64,000 bases of DNA from Phellopilus nigrolimitatus (GCA_021029095.1 JAJOHG010000016.1:124001-188000), one strand, 5' to 3'. Shown: positions 32,529-45,200, counted from the stretch's first letter. Notes: generated by a model from the letters alone, not told the origin. Program-made: numbers and translations.

Positions 32529-33021
32529 CTACTTGAACCGCTTAAATGCGCACCCGATACCTGCAGTGGCAGCAGATAGGCCGCCCGCGATGCCGATCCC
32601 CATCCAAGGTAGTGCACCGCCCATTGCAACACTCTGCGCGGTTGCAAAGTAGCCACCGGCTGCAACTGCGCCGTCCATTCCTGCCTGGATGGTGGCAGCC
32701 ATCGAACCTATCGAAAATGGTTTCGTACATGTCAAACGAGGAACTTCAAAAATGTGGAAGAGACTGACCTGCAATCGGTCCAGCAGGGCCGAAGCCGATC
32801 AAGCCGAGGACCGGGGGTGCGAGGACGGGCGCAAGGACTCCGCTGTCCGACAATGGTGCTAGCAGCCACGATAGCAACTTTGGTATATACTAGCAAATGG
32901 CAAAGTCGTAAATATGATGTTGACTTCTGAAACTTTGCTTCCTTACACATTCCTTCAGCTTGTTGGACGACAAGCGCAAGTAGCGAAGAGGGAGGTGGTG
33001 GCGTGTGCAAGAGTTAAACAT
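32529..33021 (-). CDS. IFI6/ISG12 (interferon-6-16)-like small membrane protein
   Basis: 124 aa from exons 33021..32947, 32889..32769 and 32707..32529 (introns 57 and 61 nt). Core: APPVLGLIGFGPAGPIAGSM then TIQAGMDGAVAAGGYFATAQ and SVAMGGALPWMGIGIAGG. These Gly/Ala-rich hydrophobic helices match the IFI6/IFI27 (ISG12) family, whose animal members sit in mitochondrial or ER membranes. The role in fungi is unknown. The first exon is assigned from phase and a good GTAAGG donor and is less certain. Related to the C-terminal halves of the genes at 50.4-53.7 kb. Confidence 0.7.
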
Positions 33022-33896
33022 AGAGCGCCTGACCTGTCAGGCATTGGCGCGCGCCCATCTGACTTCTCACCACCAAAGGTATGTCACATCCCTTGCTCAT
33101 TCGTCTTTCATTAATTTTACAAAAAGCTCTAGGACATCCTCTTCGGGTATGTAGCTGACGGCAACGTCCCTTGCTATCTCTCCGCAAACTTAATGCAAGG
33201 ACATGCATTGACTAGGATGCCCCCTCCCCCTCGCAATAGGTCCGGTGCTGCATCCAGTCCCTGATCACACCTTGGAGATAGGAAGCTTTGAGGGGACTCA
33301 CGGAATTCCCGTTTCCCGGTTGGTTCGGATTTATATCAGTTTCTGAAACTTCGTCATTGCTCGACCAAAGTTAATCGATGCGGCACATCCAAGCATTTTG
33401 GACCGGGGAGCCAGAGCGACGAATAGAATCGTTCGAGCTCTCTAATACGCACCACGAGGTGCGCAAATACGAAAATCCGTTTGATCGCCGTACCATTAAA
33501 TCCATGACTAAACTAGGGGGAATTGCCCGCATTGTCATCTAAAAAGGCGAGTGTTGGCGACATTGGCATCAGAGCTAAAACTATCCGTGATTGCCAGCTC
33601 ATAACTCCGGTAAGTGTCTGTAACGCAGCTTCTCACTCCGATGTGTGTGAGTCGAATTTCGTGAACAGCAAACGAAACATATTGCTAATGATAGAAAAAC
33701 GGTTCGTAACACATTTCCTCGAATGTTCTCATCTGGTACCGATGCAGGACGATTAGTGGCAAAATGCGAAGCTCACGGAACTGTCAGGGGAGGACACAGC
33801 CATTCGGCGAAGACAAGGATGCAAGGCGTTCTTGCATGCCACGGACCTCTGTTACGCATAAAAGACAGCTAACCCCGAGTCAAAGCAGTAGCTCCC
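33022..33896. other. Intergenic, promoter side of the terpene synthase
   Basis: No convincing gene. CATAAAAG at 33857 is a possible TATA element about 40 bp before the terpene synthase ATG. Confidence 0.5.
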
Positions 33897-35187
33897 ATGA
33901 CCATTAAAATGGCTCTCCCTCTTACGTTCAAGCTTCCAGACTTGATCACTATGTGCACCGGCAAACTGTCGTCGTCTATACATCCTGCGTACTTGGAAGC
34001 AGGTGTAGAGTCTGCTGAGTGGGCAAGTAGCTACGAAGTTCTTGGCCCGAATTCCCGTGTCTTCTTCGCCAAAACTCTCCTCAGTTCTCTCGCAGGATGT
34101 GCCTATCCATACGTCGGCTATGAGGAGCTGAAGCTGTGCTGCGACTATCTCAACTTCGTTTTCGCTTTGGATGAGGTCACAGACGTTCAGAACGGTGCAG
34201 ATGCACGCAAGACCATGGACATCCATATTCGCAGTTTTTCTGGTGAAGCATGCGATGGCTCGGCCATGTCGCAAATGTCTCATGGGTGAGTTTCGCAACA
34301 AACCCTTCCTTGTATATTCACGGATGGTACTCTTGTTAACTCGCTGTTTCATTCCTTCAGTCTTCGATCTAGGTTTTTCAAACATTTTTGTCCGAGCAGC
34401 ATCCACCGTTTCATGGCCAACCATATAGCCTATACAAATGCCGTTATCAAGGAAGCTGAGCAACGCGACAGAAATGTGTTATTAGGACTGGAGGACTATA
34501 TCGTCTTTCGCAGGGAAATTGCTGGAGTCAAACCCTGTTTTGATCTCATCGAATGTTGCCTTCATTTTTGCCTCCCCGACGATGTTGCGGAGCACCCGAT
34601 AGTCAAGCGCATGCACCATGCAGCCCTTGACCTAGTCGCTTTGTCAAATGTGGGTGCCGGTGCTCAATAATTCCCAGTCCATTTCTAAGCCCACTTTTTG
34701 AACTTTATAGGACGTCTACTCTTATAACATGGAACAATCAAGAGATGGACATTCATTTGCCAATTTTATCACTGTGATCATGAAGGAAAAGGGCTGTGCG
34801 CTTCAGGAGGCAGTAGACTACGCTGGCGCACACATACAAGGGCTCATCTCTCAATTCACTGACGACCGAGCCGCTCTTCCGTCATTTGGCGCTGTCGTTG
34901 ACGACAACCTGCGGGAATATATCCATGGGCTGGAGACATGGGTCACAGGGAATCTACAGTACAGTTTTATAACACCCCGTTACTTCGGAGACGAGCGCGA
35001 GGAAGTCAGGAGGACACATGTCGTCAAGTTAGCAAGAAGGAACCAGAGGCCTTTTAATCCACTATGTGCGTATCCTCTGGAAAAACTCTTACTCAATTCC
35101 AATTCTGATGATCCTTTTTGCACGAAAGAGAAATCACTGCTTTTGCTTTCTTACGGCCGCTATTTCGCCGTTTCTTTAGATTCTTGA
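33897..35187 (+). CDS. Sesquiterpene synthase (class I terpene cyclase)
   Basis: Cyclises farnesyl diphosphate by metal-dependent ionisation. Exons 33897..34285, 34361..34649 and 34711..35187 give 384 aa. Metal-binding motif 1 is D92-E-V-T-D96 (acidic DExxD type). The NSE triad N226-D-V-Y-S230-Y-N-M-E234 is created across intron 2. The C-terminal RY pair is in ITPRYFGDE. Fits the basidiomycete Cop/Omp synthase family. The product cannot be read from sequence. The C-terminal 50 residues (rich in Leu and Asn) may include an unrecognised last intron, since the family is usually nearer 330-350 aa. A second ATG lies four codons in. Neighbours a WrbA-type oxidoreductase and a zinc-finger regulator. 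Confidence 0.88.
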
Positions 35188-35375
35188 GTTTTGAATGTCA
35201 TATAATAGAGATTTCAGCATGCGAACGAATTCACGAGGAGTTTTTGGTAAATTTCAATTACAAGAAAAGGCATAATTGTTTTTTCAGACATCCGGGAAAG
35301 CGAAGGCTTTTAATAATACAAGGTTCTGGAGTTTCTGTTCGATACGTCCTTTCATTCTAGGCCATCCACTAAAAT

Positions 35376-36180
35376 TCAGAAAGAAACCTTCTCGACGGTC
35401 TCGTAGAACGTCTTTCCCTGGATATTGGCGATCTCAAGCTCGAGCGCGGTGGGCTGGCGGGAGCCGTCGCCCCCGGCGAACGTGCCCGCGCCCCAGGCCG
35501 AGCCGGCGTGTACCTCCGACAGGTTCGTCAACTGCGCGAAGGTGTGCTTGTAGCCGAGCGGGACGTAGTTGATGCCGTGGTGGGTGAGCGTCGAAAGCGC
35601 GTTCGAGACGGTCGTCTCCTGCCCGCCGCCTGGCGACGCCGTGCTGACGAAGACGCCTGCGTACTTCCCATGGAGCGCCCCCGAAGCCCAGAGGCCGCCC
35701 GTTTGATCCCAAAAAGCCTATTTAGGCGAAGATGGAGAAGGTAAGACGGTCGTGCTATTTTTGATAATAAGATAAAAAGAGAAAGAACGCACCTTCCACT
35801 GGCCCGGGAAGTTGCCGTAGCGGGTTGGGATGCCGAAGAGGAATGCGTCGTAATCCTTGAGACCGTCCGGTGTGAAGATAGGATAGTCGGGCTTGGCGGG
35901 AGCGTGCATCAACTGAAGAACATCCTTGGAGAGCGTCTCGGGAATCCTAAAAAGAGCAAATGAAAAGCGTCAGCATCTTCATGAGAGAATGTGAAGGAAT
36001 ACATACTGGTGGATACTGGCACTTCCTCCCGCTGCCCCGACGCCGGCCTTGACAGATTCAGCGACTGCATAGTATTACGCATCGTGTCAGTAAATCATTC
36101 GTTTGCGCGAGTGCTGCGTACGCACGTTTAGCGACGTGGCCGTACATCGTGTAAATAACGATCGCAACTCTCGGGGACAT
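35376..36180 (-). CDS. WrbA/Pst2-type NAD(P)H:quinone oxidoreductase
   Basis: FMN flavodoxin-fold quinone reductase, 202 aa, exons 36180..36126, 36064..36007, 35946..35793 and 35717..35376. Start [20 protein letters not shown] is the FMN phosphate loop. [21 protein letters not shown] and [15 protein letters not shown] are FMN/NAD(P)H-site landmarks of the WrbA family, and the length matches. These enzymes carry out two-electron reduction of quinones in stress defence; in wood-decay fungi they are linked to quinone redox cycling. Convergent with the terpene synthase, 188 bp between stop codons. Confidence 0.93.
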
Positions 36181-36982
36181 ATCTGTAGACGTGCAAGTGG
36201 TTGGAAGGAAGGAGGTAAGTTGGGGTTCTGTGATTGAGGACTCGCTGCTCCTCCTTTTAAGCGGCGACAAGGGTTTGTCGGTCAGTCAGGTTATGACCTC
36301 ATTCCCGATACAGTACGACACGTGACGTGAAAGCTTCGAAATGCTTGGTCCTGATGTAAGTCGTATTACTTCGTACTTGCTACGATTTCTCACAGCTCTG
36401 GATGGAAAAAATTGAACAGAAAAAAAAAAAAACAGAAACCAGATAACAAAGCAGCGTAATATGTATTCGATAATTGATTTTCGCGGGTCAGCATCGAGCC
36501 CGAGTCGGAAGATCAGCGGGTGTCCGTCGATGATCGCCGGTGATCGACGATGAGCACTGGTACTGCCACCCAAGCAAAACAAAACCCCCTAAAAAGAAAA
36601 TTCATGTTTTTCACGCATGTTGCTGCCGGTTGTATTGATTCTATTCAAAACTTCTTTGAGAATAATAAATCGCACATGATACAGGAATAGGGGGTTTGAC
36701 GTCCATTAGAAAAGAGGAAAGAAAAGGAAAGAAAACGTCCACGTCAAACTGAGGATACAATTGAAAGGTTCGAATGAGGTGGCGAACGTTGACGAGACAG
36801 ATAAGCATAACTTATCCGAGTCAGCAGAAAAATGAAGAGGAGGTGGAAGGGAGGAGACGTATTCAAGTTAAGTATACAGTTGTTTTCGAGATCAAAAAAG
36901 AGAAAGAAAAAAAACATTGTCCTCAGTAATAAAAAAAACTTGAGGCAAGAAACAAAGTAAAATGAATAATCAAAGAAAAGAT
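36181..36982. other. Intergenic, no gene seen
   Basis: A-rich, low-complexity sequence downstream of the transcription-factor gene. No supported ORF. Confidence 0.6.
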
Positions 36983-38688
36983 TTAGAAAATGTCCTGCTT
37001 GATGTGCGAGAGCGCAGTTTTCACGAGCCTGTTCTTCTCGCTCGCCGGCAGAGAGGCGCGCCATTTCGATTTCTCCAGCATGTCGCGATGGTTCGCGATC
37101 TTCTCCTCATAATCCTCGGGCGAGCTGCACATCGCCTGCTTCGGGCGTGTCTTCGAGCACCGGCCCTCCGAGAAGCGCTTCTTCAAATGCCTGTGGCAGG
37201 CATCGCGGCGCGAGAACTCCATTCCGCAACCCGCCCAGATGGAGCCGTCTCCATCTGCGAATGAAAGGAAAAGAAGTCAGATAAGAAAGAAAGAAAGAGA
37301 CTTTGGAGCACGCGAGACTCACGGATGACGTTAAGACAGTAGAACTTCTCGCGCTTGAAGCACGTCTTCCAATGGCGGTGGAGGTCAGGTCTTCGTCCTA
37401 CAACGACCCCGCAATTGCAGCATTCCCACTTGGCCGCACGGCGCCCCTTTCTGTCGAGGGCCCAAACTTGCTTTCCGAACTTGCACTCATCGCCATCCTT
37501 GCCGTTGTGCGTGGAGTCGAAGTCTGTTGTGGAGAAAGGGGAGTCCACGGAATCGAAGATAGATGGCTTAAAAGACGAGGGAGTAGGACTTGCGCTCGGC
37601 TCGCGGTAAGACTTACGCCGAGAAGCGACAGCACGGATAGGACGATGTGTCCTCGGACGGCTTGCAGCAGTTCTGAGTTTCGAAGACGAACGCGAGGCGA
37701 CAGGAAGAGGAATAGCGGCTCTTTCGGGCGTCGGGGAAGGGGAAGGGTACTGATGCTCTGGGGTGCTGGGGAAACAGCTGGATATACGTCTGCTGCATTC
37801 ATCAAAGGCGATCTCAACCGTGCTCGGGGTGTGGGGTATACTACCGCAGCTGTTGACCGGCGACGGATTGATGTGGTCGTGGCCGTTGAAGTCGCGGCAG
37901 CTATCGGAAGGAGACGGGAGGCAGTTGCCGAAGAAAAGCTGGGAGTTCATTTGCATCGAGAAATCGAGGTCGGGAGCAGACTGGAACTGGAGTGAGGGCT
38001 GCGTTGAGACGTCCTGCGAGGACGTGAACAGCTGGAGCGCATTTCGAGGAGGGGAAGCTTCTGCTTTTATGGGCGTTACTGGGGATGACGATGTCGAGTA
38101 TGGAGAAGTGAAATCGTAATGGGAAGTGAAAGGCGATATGTTATTCTCAGGGGCAAGGCCGTTGGCGTTCGGCAAGATGCTCAGCTGAATGTCCCTTGGA
38201 GAGACGGTGGTCGGAGGCTGAAAATGCATCGATGTGGACGGATCGCAGGCGTTATAGTTCGAGAAAAATCCTTGTTGCCCAAATACGGGAGCAGGAAACG
38301 AGTCCGCCATGGAGAATCTATATGTATGTCGGTCAGCATCAATAACAAAGAGAAATTCGCAGAAACGCGACGCGACGAACATATCGGTTTGCTGAACGAG
38401 GGGGAAGCTCGTTGTACTTGCGGAATAACCAGCTCCGACTTCAGATCCTTTGCTCATGCCGTACTTCCCTGACTCAGGAAGTAGGTGTGCGAAGGAGGCG
38501 TCAAGTCCGGCAGAGACGCCTGGATCGAAGGTCGCACCAGGAAAAGAGTCCAGGGGCGACGAGCAGTACTGGAGCAGCATATAGTCGTACAAGTCTTGGT
38601 TAGCGGCTGTGTTGTAATCGCTTTCGCTAGACGGCATGATAGCATCGGAGTGGGTGATCGCGGGAGAGTCGAGCTTGGGGAAATTCAT
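36983..38688 (-). CDS. C2HC/C2H2-type zinc-finger transcription factor
   Basis: 524 aa, exons 38688..38381, 38317..37323 and 37254..36983. The first intron (63 nt, no stop, multiple of three) is called from GTTCGT donor, CTGAC branch and ATAG acceptor; it could be retained. Long Ser/Pro/Gln-rich N-terminal activation-type region, then basic stretch RRKSYREPSASPTP. Zinc finger 1 is C-x2-C-x12-H-x3-C (CCNCGVVVGRRPDLHRHWKT...C). A second, split by the last intron, is FYCLNVI...CGMEFSRRDACHRH. A Lys/Glu-rich helical tail follows (SPEDYEEKIANHRDMLEKSK). Nuclear regulator by inference; target genes unknown. Close to the terpene synthase. Confidence 0.75.
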
Positions 38689-39005
38689 GGTTGGAGGCGG
38701 AGCGGACTCTGTCGAGGACGCGGGGTGCTTGAGACGCGCGTATGAGGGATAAAGCGGCCTTGAAGTCCATCGTTGTCTTTATATGCACCAGCGCAGCCCG
38801 GGGGAAGGGGGACATGTGCGCGAGCGCGTCCTTTGTAGAGTCCTTTGGGACGCGATCTGCTTCCCCGAAAAGGAAACAATGTCTGTGGTAAGCAGCCAGG
38901 GTCCGACCACGAGGCTCGCGACTCCCAGCCGCGCTGGTGAGTTTCTTTTGCCTCCGTCCCGGAACACCGTACAAAGGACTTCCGCTGGGCAACTACCGCA
39001 TCGCA

Positions 39006-39037
<32 letters not shown>

Positions 39038-40129
39038 GAGAGAGAGAAAAACATTCTGAGTGCCAGTTCCTACCAGTGTGATTGATGTGGAGTATTTTTA
39101 ATCCATACACGATGTCTATATCTATACAGCACCGAATGGATAACCAAATATTATCTGACTTCTCTGCTCGCTAAATCATATCGTACGACGACTCGACGAT
39201 CCATTGTCTATTGAGTACACATAGGACACAGCCACAGCAGCCGGCAGAAAGGGGGCTGATCTCGCCAATCTTCTTTCCCTACCCAACCTTAAATTAGGGG
39301 CGGACGGATGGGAGACCACCTGCCTTCCTTTGAGCACAGAGTTCTGTTTCAGAGATAGTTAAAATTTCCTTCATTTTTTACTCGCTGTGAACGCTAATAT
39401 TGTGCTGATTGCCTTTATCCTTAACGCACCAGAAGGCTAAATATATTAGAAAGGGTGCGTCATGTTCAAACTATTGCATGCGGTTTAGGTTGGGCTCCGG
39501 ACCGTGGTTTTGTGTTTCGTTCATCCAATATGCTAGATCTCATGTATTACGAGGCTTTGACGGCGAAGATGTAGTGATTTGCATTTCTTTTCCATTGTGT
39601 ACAAATCACTAGGCAGGTCGAGTCCTATGTGGAGTTTTGACTCTCGTATAGCTGGATCCGAGGAGACAATTGAAAGTTTGTGAGAAACAGGAATATCGGC
39701 CCATTGAAGTCTTAGACAAAGGCCCTCAAGTGCAGATAAACCTCTTCCTATGTGTTCTCTCGAAGAATAGATCGATCCGATGATCAATCTACAAGATCTT
39801 TTATCTCATCTTTTGATTTGGGCGCGTCAGCGCGAGAGACTGGTGGATTCATTGTGGAAGGCCGGACCAAGGATCAACGTTAATGAGGCGACCTCTCTCT
39901 GTCTCGGAACCTTTCTACGGGGCTCGGGAGACATCGTAGAATTGATTTTGTAATCAGAGAAAAATTCTTATCTTGCGGGTTTCAAGGAACAGAAATATGC
40001 ATGCCTGGTTGTCGCATTTATGTCTAGGACTACACATACGTTGGTCAAGATCCTACAAGCTCATTTCTCTAAGATATCACAGAAACCGTTTCACAGATTG
40101 ATTTGTAGCTAAATTACCGTTTGTGTCAT
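38689..40129. other. 1.4-kb intergenic region, no gene seen
   Basis: Upstream of the transcription factor. Includes a polypyrimidine run near 39008-39035. No ORF with coding character. Confidence 0.55.
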
Positions 40130-41377
40130 TCAGGCGCGGACGGCATGCAAAATCAGCATTACCGGGAGAACGACTAGCTTAATGACGGAAAGGAGAAAAA
40201 CACAGAGCGTGACGGCGCATTCGCGCATGGTCGACGATGCAAGCATTAGGCATACAAATGCAACGGTGAAGCTGTAATTCGCAGCAGTTATGGGGCTGAA
40301 TTTATGATTGAAATCAGCATATATTTAGAATCATACATAACTCCACGTCTACACTTACCCGCCGTCACCTGGAAGTGCCGGTACGAGAGAAGATATCTTC
40401 CAGGCCACGCTTCCAAAACCAGTGCTGACACTCGTCACGGAATACGAAGCCACTCTAATGCTCTTCGTGAACATGCGAGGGGTCTTTATTCTCAGCACTT
40501 CCCCGTGCTCGTCTTGCAAGATCATAAATGAACCTAGTTTCAAGCAACCCTTTTGTAAATCAACACATAGTGGAAATTTACCAGGTGAATTTACCAGAAA
40601 GAGGCCCAATAGCGATAGTATTGACAGGCTTGCCGACGGAAAATAAAGACTGCTTTTTCTCGACCAAGTCAAGCTTATCTTGCGATGGTGTGGGGTCGGT
40701 CTTGGCGGTATAAGTCTGGACTGCTTCGACGGCCTTTGCATGGTGCTTGCTGTCCTGGACCTCAACTGTTTTCTTCAATTTCCTTGATAGCACTGAAGAT
40801 CGAATTTAAATCATTGTTAGCAAGACAAAACCACAATAATACTGGACTCACTGTGTGCAAAGCCTTTTCCGACCACGCGAAAGGGTCGTGCGACATTTGA
40901 ACACGCCACCTTAGCGCTGGAAGCGGTACTCTGGGAAACCGAGCCCCACCAGGTGGACCATGCTATAGTCACTGTAAGAACAATGAACGGTAAAGCGTTT
41001 CTCGGAGAACTCACTGCCATCGCCTCCTCGAGCGTTGACTGAAGGTCAAGAATTGTTAGCTGATTTTTGTGTCAATCAGAATGATAGGACTTACTTTCAA
41101 GGCGCACTAGAAGCTTCTTAAGCGAGTTGACTTCCCACTCCCACTTCTGTCCTGAAACGCACTCTAAAGCCACTTTATGTTGGTCGAGCTCGCGCCGCGT
41201 CTCTGGCGCAAGGCGCATCAGAATGAAGTCGGTTGGTTTGACTTTGCGGTGTTTTGTGAGGCGGTACGCCTCATCGACGGAGGCGAGCCACTTCGCGACG
41301 GAGAGTTTACCGGTGAGCGCATATGGCTCGATGGCGACCGGAACGGGGGTACTGGGGCGGGACTGGCGTGCGCCCAT
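40130..41377 (-). CDS. Membrane protein with Gag-like N-terminal domain and myristoylation-type start
   Basis: 321 aa, exons 41377..41095, 41038..41015 (24 nt), 40971..40852, 40792..40595, 40533..40359 and 40295..40130. Begins MGARQS, fitting the N-myristoylation consensus MGxxxS. Residues about 20-95 (KLSVAKWLASVDEAYRLTKH ... KWEWEVNSLKKLLVRLE) align by eye with the N-terminal Gag-like domain of the gene at 51465, including the phase-1 intron at its end. The middle is basic and polar. The C-terminus has two hydrophobic helices (SFTVAFVCLMLASS and VTLCVFLLSVIKLVVLPVML). No enzyme motif. Function unknown; membrane association is the only firm inference. The 43-nt second intron is unusually short. 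Confidence 0.7.
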
Positions 41378-41707
41378 TTTTGCTCGAAGGGGAGCCCAAT
41401 AAGAGCGATGTTGTTCTTTGGAGTGGGCTTGCTGAGAAGTTTGCTGGGGAGATAAACGACCTATGCGTCTGGATTTATACCATTCAGAACGAAAAATAAC
41501 ACCTTAGGTTGTTTCGTAAATGAAACGCATATAGACATACTATTGAGGACCATTCCCATCAACTCACTGGAATATATAGATGCGAAGAAACGGCCTAAGA
41601 GACCGTATACTAAGACCCATCGCAAAGGCCTTGACTGCACTGCCTAGCCTGTAAAAATGGCCCTGGGTCTATTGGGCAGAGAAGCCTTAGTCAATTCACA
41701 ATCGGAA
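41378..41707. other. Intergenic, insertion site of the LTR element
   Basis: No gene. Contains the promoter of the membrane-protein gene, about 335 bp from the 5' LTR. Confidence 0.5.
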
Positions 41708-41712
41708 CACAA

Positions 41713-41927
41713 TGTAACCTCCCGGTTACAACTGCCGATCATTATTAGATAATCATTTCCTTTCTCGTAACGTACACTTCTGCGCGTGCGCAGTAATTCG
41801 AGTTTCATTCTTCTCTCACTCGAATTACAGGTATGCGCGCTATTGTAGTAATTAGATTCTTCTCTCACTCGAATTACAGAACATTCTCCAGTCTGTCTCA
41901 GTGTTCACACCCTCTCGGTGTGTTCCA
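41713..41927 (+). repeat. 5' LTR
   Basis: Contains a 24-bp internal direct repeat (41807-41830 and 41856-41879, ending CTCGAATTACAG). Identical by eye to the 3' LTR. The next bases are a T-run without a canonical tRNA primer-binding TGG. Confidence 0.95.
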
Positions 41928-42205
41928 CTTTTTTTTTGACTTCGAGAACCTGTACCACGCGCGACAGACGGCTGCCACCGTCTGTAGCAAGTGGCATTCG
42001 AGCTCCAGACCGACTGTTGTCGTCTGGACAGCCTTCAATCACAGCAAGTGATCCGACCGTCCGTCGCGGACCCTTCCCGAGCCAGCATCACCGCGTGATC
42101 GTGCCGAGGAACCCGTGCCACCTTCTCCCGGGTAGTGCCACCCGCTTCGCTCTGCTCCAGGGAAGTCGCCGTCACTTCCGAGCAATTGTCTCTCTTCCTG
42201 CCACC

Positions 42206-45200
42206 ATGTCTACTACGAACACCCGCTCGCTCGCTGTGCTGCAGCATCCCAAGATGTCCCAAATCCCAATTGTCACGGAAGGCACCTGGTCAGTCACGCT
42301 TTTCACTAGCTGGAAGAGCGCGTGTGAGGACTACCGCATCGCTGCCGACATCGACACGGACGAAGAGCTCATCCGCCGCGCCGCTCGCGGTCTTAAGGGC
42401 CGTGCCGTCCGCAACTGGTTCTCTCCACAAGCCGCTGCTCTCCAAGCCCTCGACTTCGACGCCTTCTCTCTCCTCTTGCGCCCGGTCGTCCTTGAATACG
42501 GCTGGGAGTCCCGTACAAAGGCCGAAATCCTTGCTCTCCGACAGAACGGGCGTAAGGCCAATGACTTCTACTACGAGATCCTTGAGAAAAATGATGCGCT
42601 CCTGGGCTCCACGTATGTATTCGATGATCGCGCGATCCGCGACCTCCTCGAGGCCCACTGCGACGAGGACGTTCGCAAGGAACTCGAAGTTCCGGCCGTC
42701 CACGGAATCGCCAACTTCGATGCCTGGCTCCTTGCCGCCTTCGAAGCCGACGAAAGAGTCCGACGTCAGCGCGACTCGCTCAGTGCCGCCCTGCGTGCTC
42801 AAAGCAGGCGCGCCCCGCCTCTGCAGTCGCGCCCTGCACTCGCTACCCTGCCAACCACAGCAAATGCGCCCGCGCGCACCCGTGCACCTGGCCCGCCGCG
42901 CGCTGTCGACTTTGGACTCACGCCACGCGAAGGCGCCATCCTTGCTCGTCACCAGGGCTGCTACAACTGCCGCCACTACTACACCAACCATCGCGCGGCC
43001 TCCTGCACGCTGCCTGTCTCTTACCACAACAAGAGTGTGGTTAGCGACGCCGAGGGAGACCGTAAGCGCCCGCCTGGTGTACCGGTACCGCCGCCCCTCC
43101 GTATCAAAACTGAAACGGTCGCCGCCGTGAGAGCGTCGTCCTCCACGCCGCACCCGCAGCTCCCCGCATATGCCGTTCCGGAGTTCTCACTCGAAACGGC
43201 CCCGGGCCCAAGCGCAGTGCCGGAGCCCGCCACCGTTGCCTCCGTCGGCGTCGAGATGCCGCCGTCGCAGGTTTACGAGGCGCCATCTGAGTCGGACGAT
43301 TCGGAGTACGTATCTCCTTTTCAGACCCCCCACCTCACCTGGAATTGCCTCCTCGACAGCACTGCGTTGCCACTCTCCGTGCCCGCACTCATTGATAATG
43401 GTTCCTCCCTAGTTCTGATTGACACCACTCTCGTTGACCGCCTGGGTCTCCGCCGCCGCCAACTTCCCGAGCCGAAACACGTCACGCTCGCAATGGCAGA
43501 AGGAGGTGGGGGGACTCTTTTGACGGAATATGTACACATAAAGCCCTTCTCGCCCGACTACCGATTCGTCTCCCGTACCGTTCGCGCCATTGTCGCGCCG
43601 TCTCTCTGTTCTCCTCTAATTCTTGGCGGCCCCTTTCTTGCCGCAAATTCAATTGTTCTTGATCATGAGCTCCGATCCGCGTACGCTAAACATGCCGACT
43701 ACGAATTGCTCCATCCCTCAGTGCTTCGTCTTGGTGCGACGACAGCGCGTTGTGAGGATGACGAAGATTCTGCAAAGGGGAGGAGACCACCGAAGGTTAA
43801 ACTCAAAATGGTCCCCCCACGCGAACGCGCACTGCAGACTCTCAAGTCTCAATCTGAGAATAAGAAAAAAGTCCTCGCGGAACTCTCAGCGACTTCGTGT
43901 ATGCGACGCGAAGCGTTCGACCGTGAGCATTCGTCCAGGTGGCAGCCTGACATCATCGCCTTAGTCCGTGATCGCATTACGATCACGGCCTTCCAGCAGC
44001 GGCTCGTCGAAGAGGAGGAGACCATGCGCAAGGCGTACGCTCGTCTCTTCCCTCTTGACATCCCTCACGTCGACGACCTGCCAGATGATGTTTTCCATGA
44101 GTTCGCCCTGAAGGATGCGGAGAAGCGCATCCGCACAAGGCAATACTCCTCCCCACGCAAGTACCGAGAAGCTTGGGAGACGCTCCTCAAACAGCACTTA
44201 GACGCCGGACGTTTGCGACCGTCCAGCAGCAAGCACGCGTCCCCGGCCTTCTTACTCGCTAAGGCGGATCCACTCGCCCTTCCGCGCATGCTCTGCGACT
44301 TCCGAGAACTCAATGCGAACACGGAACCCGATAGCTACCCACTCCCGCGCGTTGACGACATTCTCGCCGATTGCGCGCGCGGTAAGATCTGGGGCAAGAT
44401 TGACATGACGAACGCCTTCTTCCAAACGAAGGTTCGTCCGGATCAGATACCCCTCACTGCAATCAATACCCCGCACGGGCTATATGAGTGGACGGTGATG
44501 CCGATGGGCTGCCGTAACGCACCGGCTACCCACCAACGTCGCATGGAAAAGGCGCTCGCGGGTCTTATTGGTAAGATATGTCACTGTTACCTCGATGACA
44601 TTATTATCTGGTCAGATAACCTTGACGAGCACATCCGCAACATCCGCACGGTCCTAGATGCACTCGCCAAGGCCAAACTGTACTGCTCCTCCAAGAAAAC
44701 CAAGCTCTTCTGCACTTCGCTCGACTTCCTCGGTCACCAGATCTCTCAGGCCGGCATACAAGCCGATCCGAAGAAAACGGAGAAGATCGCCACATGGCCG
44801 CAACCCCGCTCCGCTTCTGAAGTCCGTTCCTTTCTTGGTCTTGTCCGTTATATTGCTCCGTTCCTCCCAAACCTTGCCGACTACACCTCAGTACTCAACA
44901 AACTCACCACCAAAGAAGCCGAAAAAGAATTTCCGCCCTGGTCCCAACAATCCCAAGAAGCGTTCAGCAAAATCAAGAAACTTGTCCTCTCCGCCCGGTG
45001 CCTGACGACGATCGATCACAAGAACCCTGGCGACAATAAGATCTTTCTGCATACTGACGCCAGTGACCGCCGAACTGGCGCCGTCCTCTCCTTCGGCCCG
45101 ACACCGGACTCTGCTCGCCCGGTCGCATTTGACTCTACTCCGCTGCGTGGTGCTGAACTGAATTATCCTGTGCATGAAAAAGAGCTGCTCGCTATTGTCA

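Noticed and set aside
42135..43130. Second-frame ORF over gag
   Set aside because: Ser/Arg/Pro-rich out-of-frame shadow of the Gag region; no sign of an overlapping gene.
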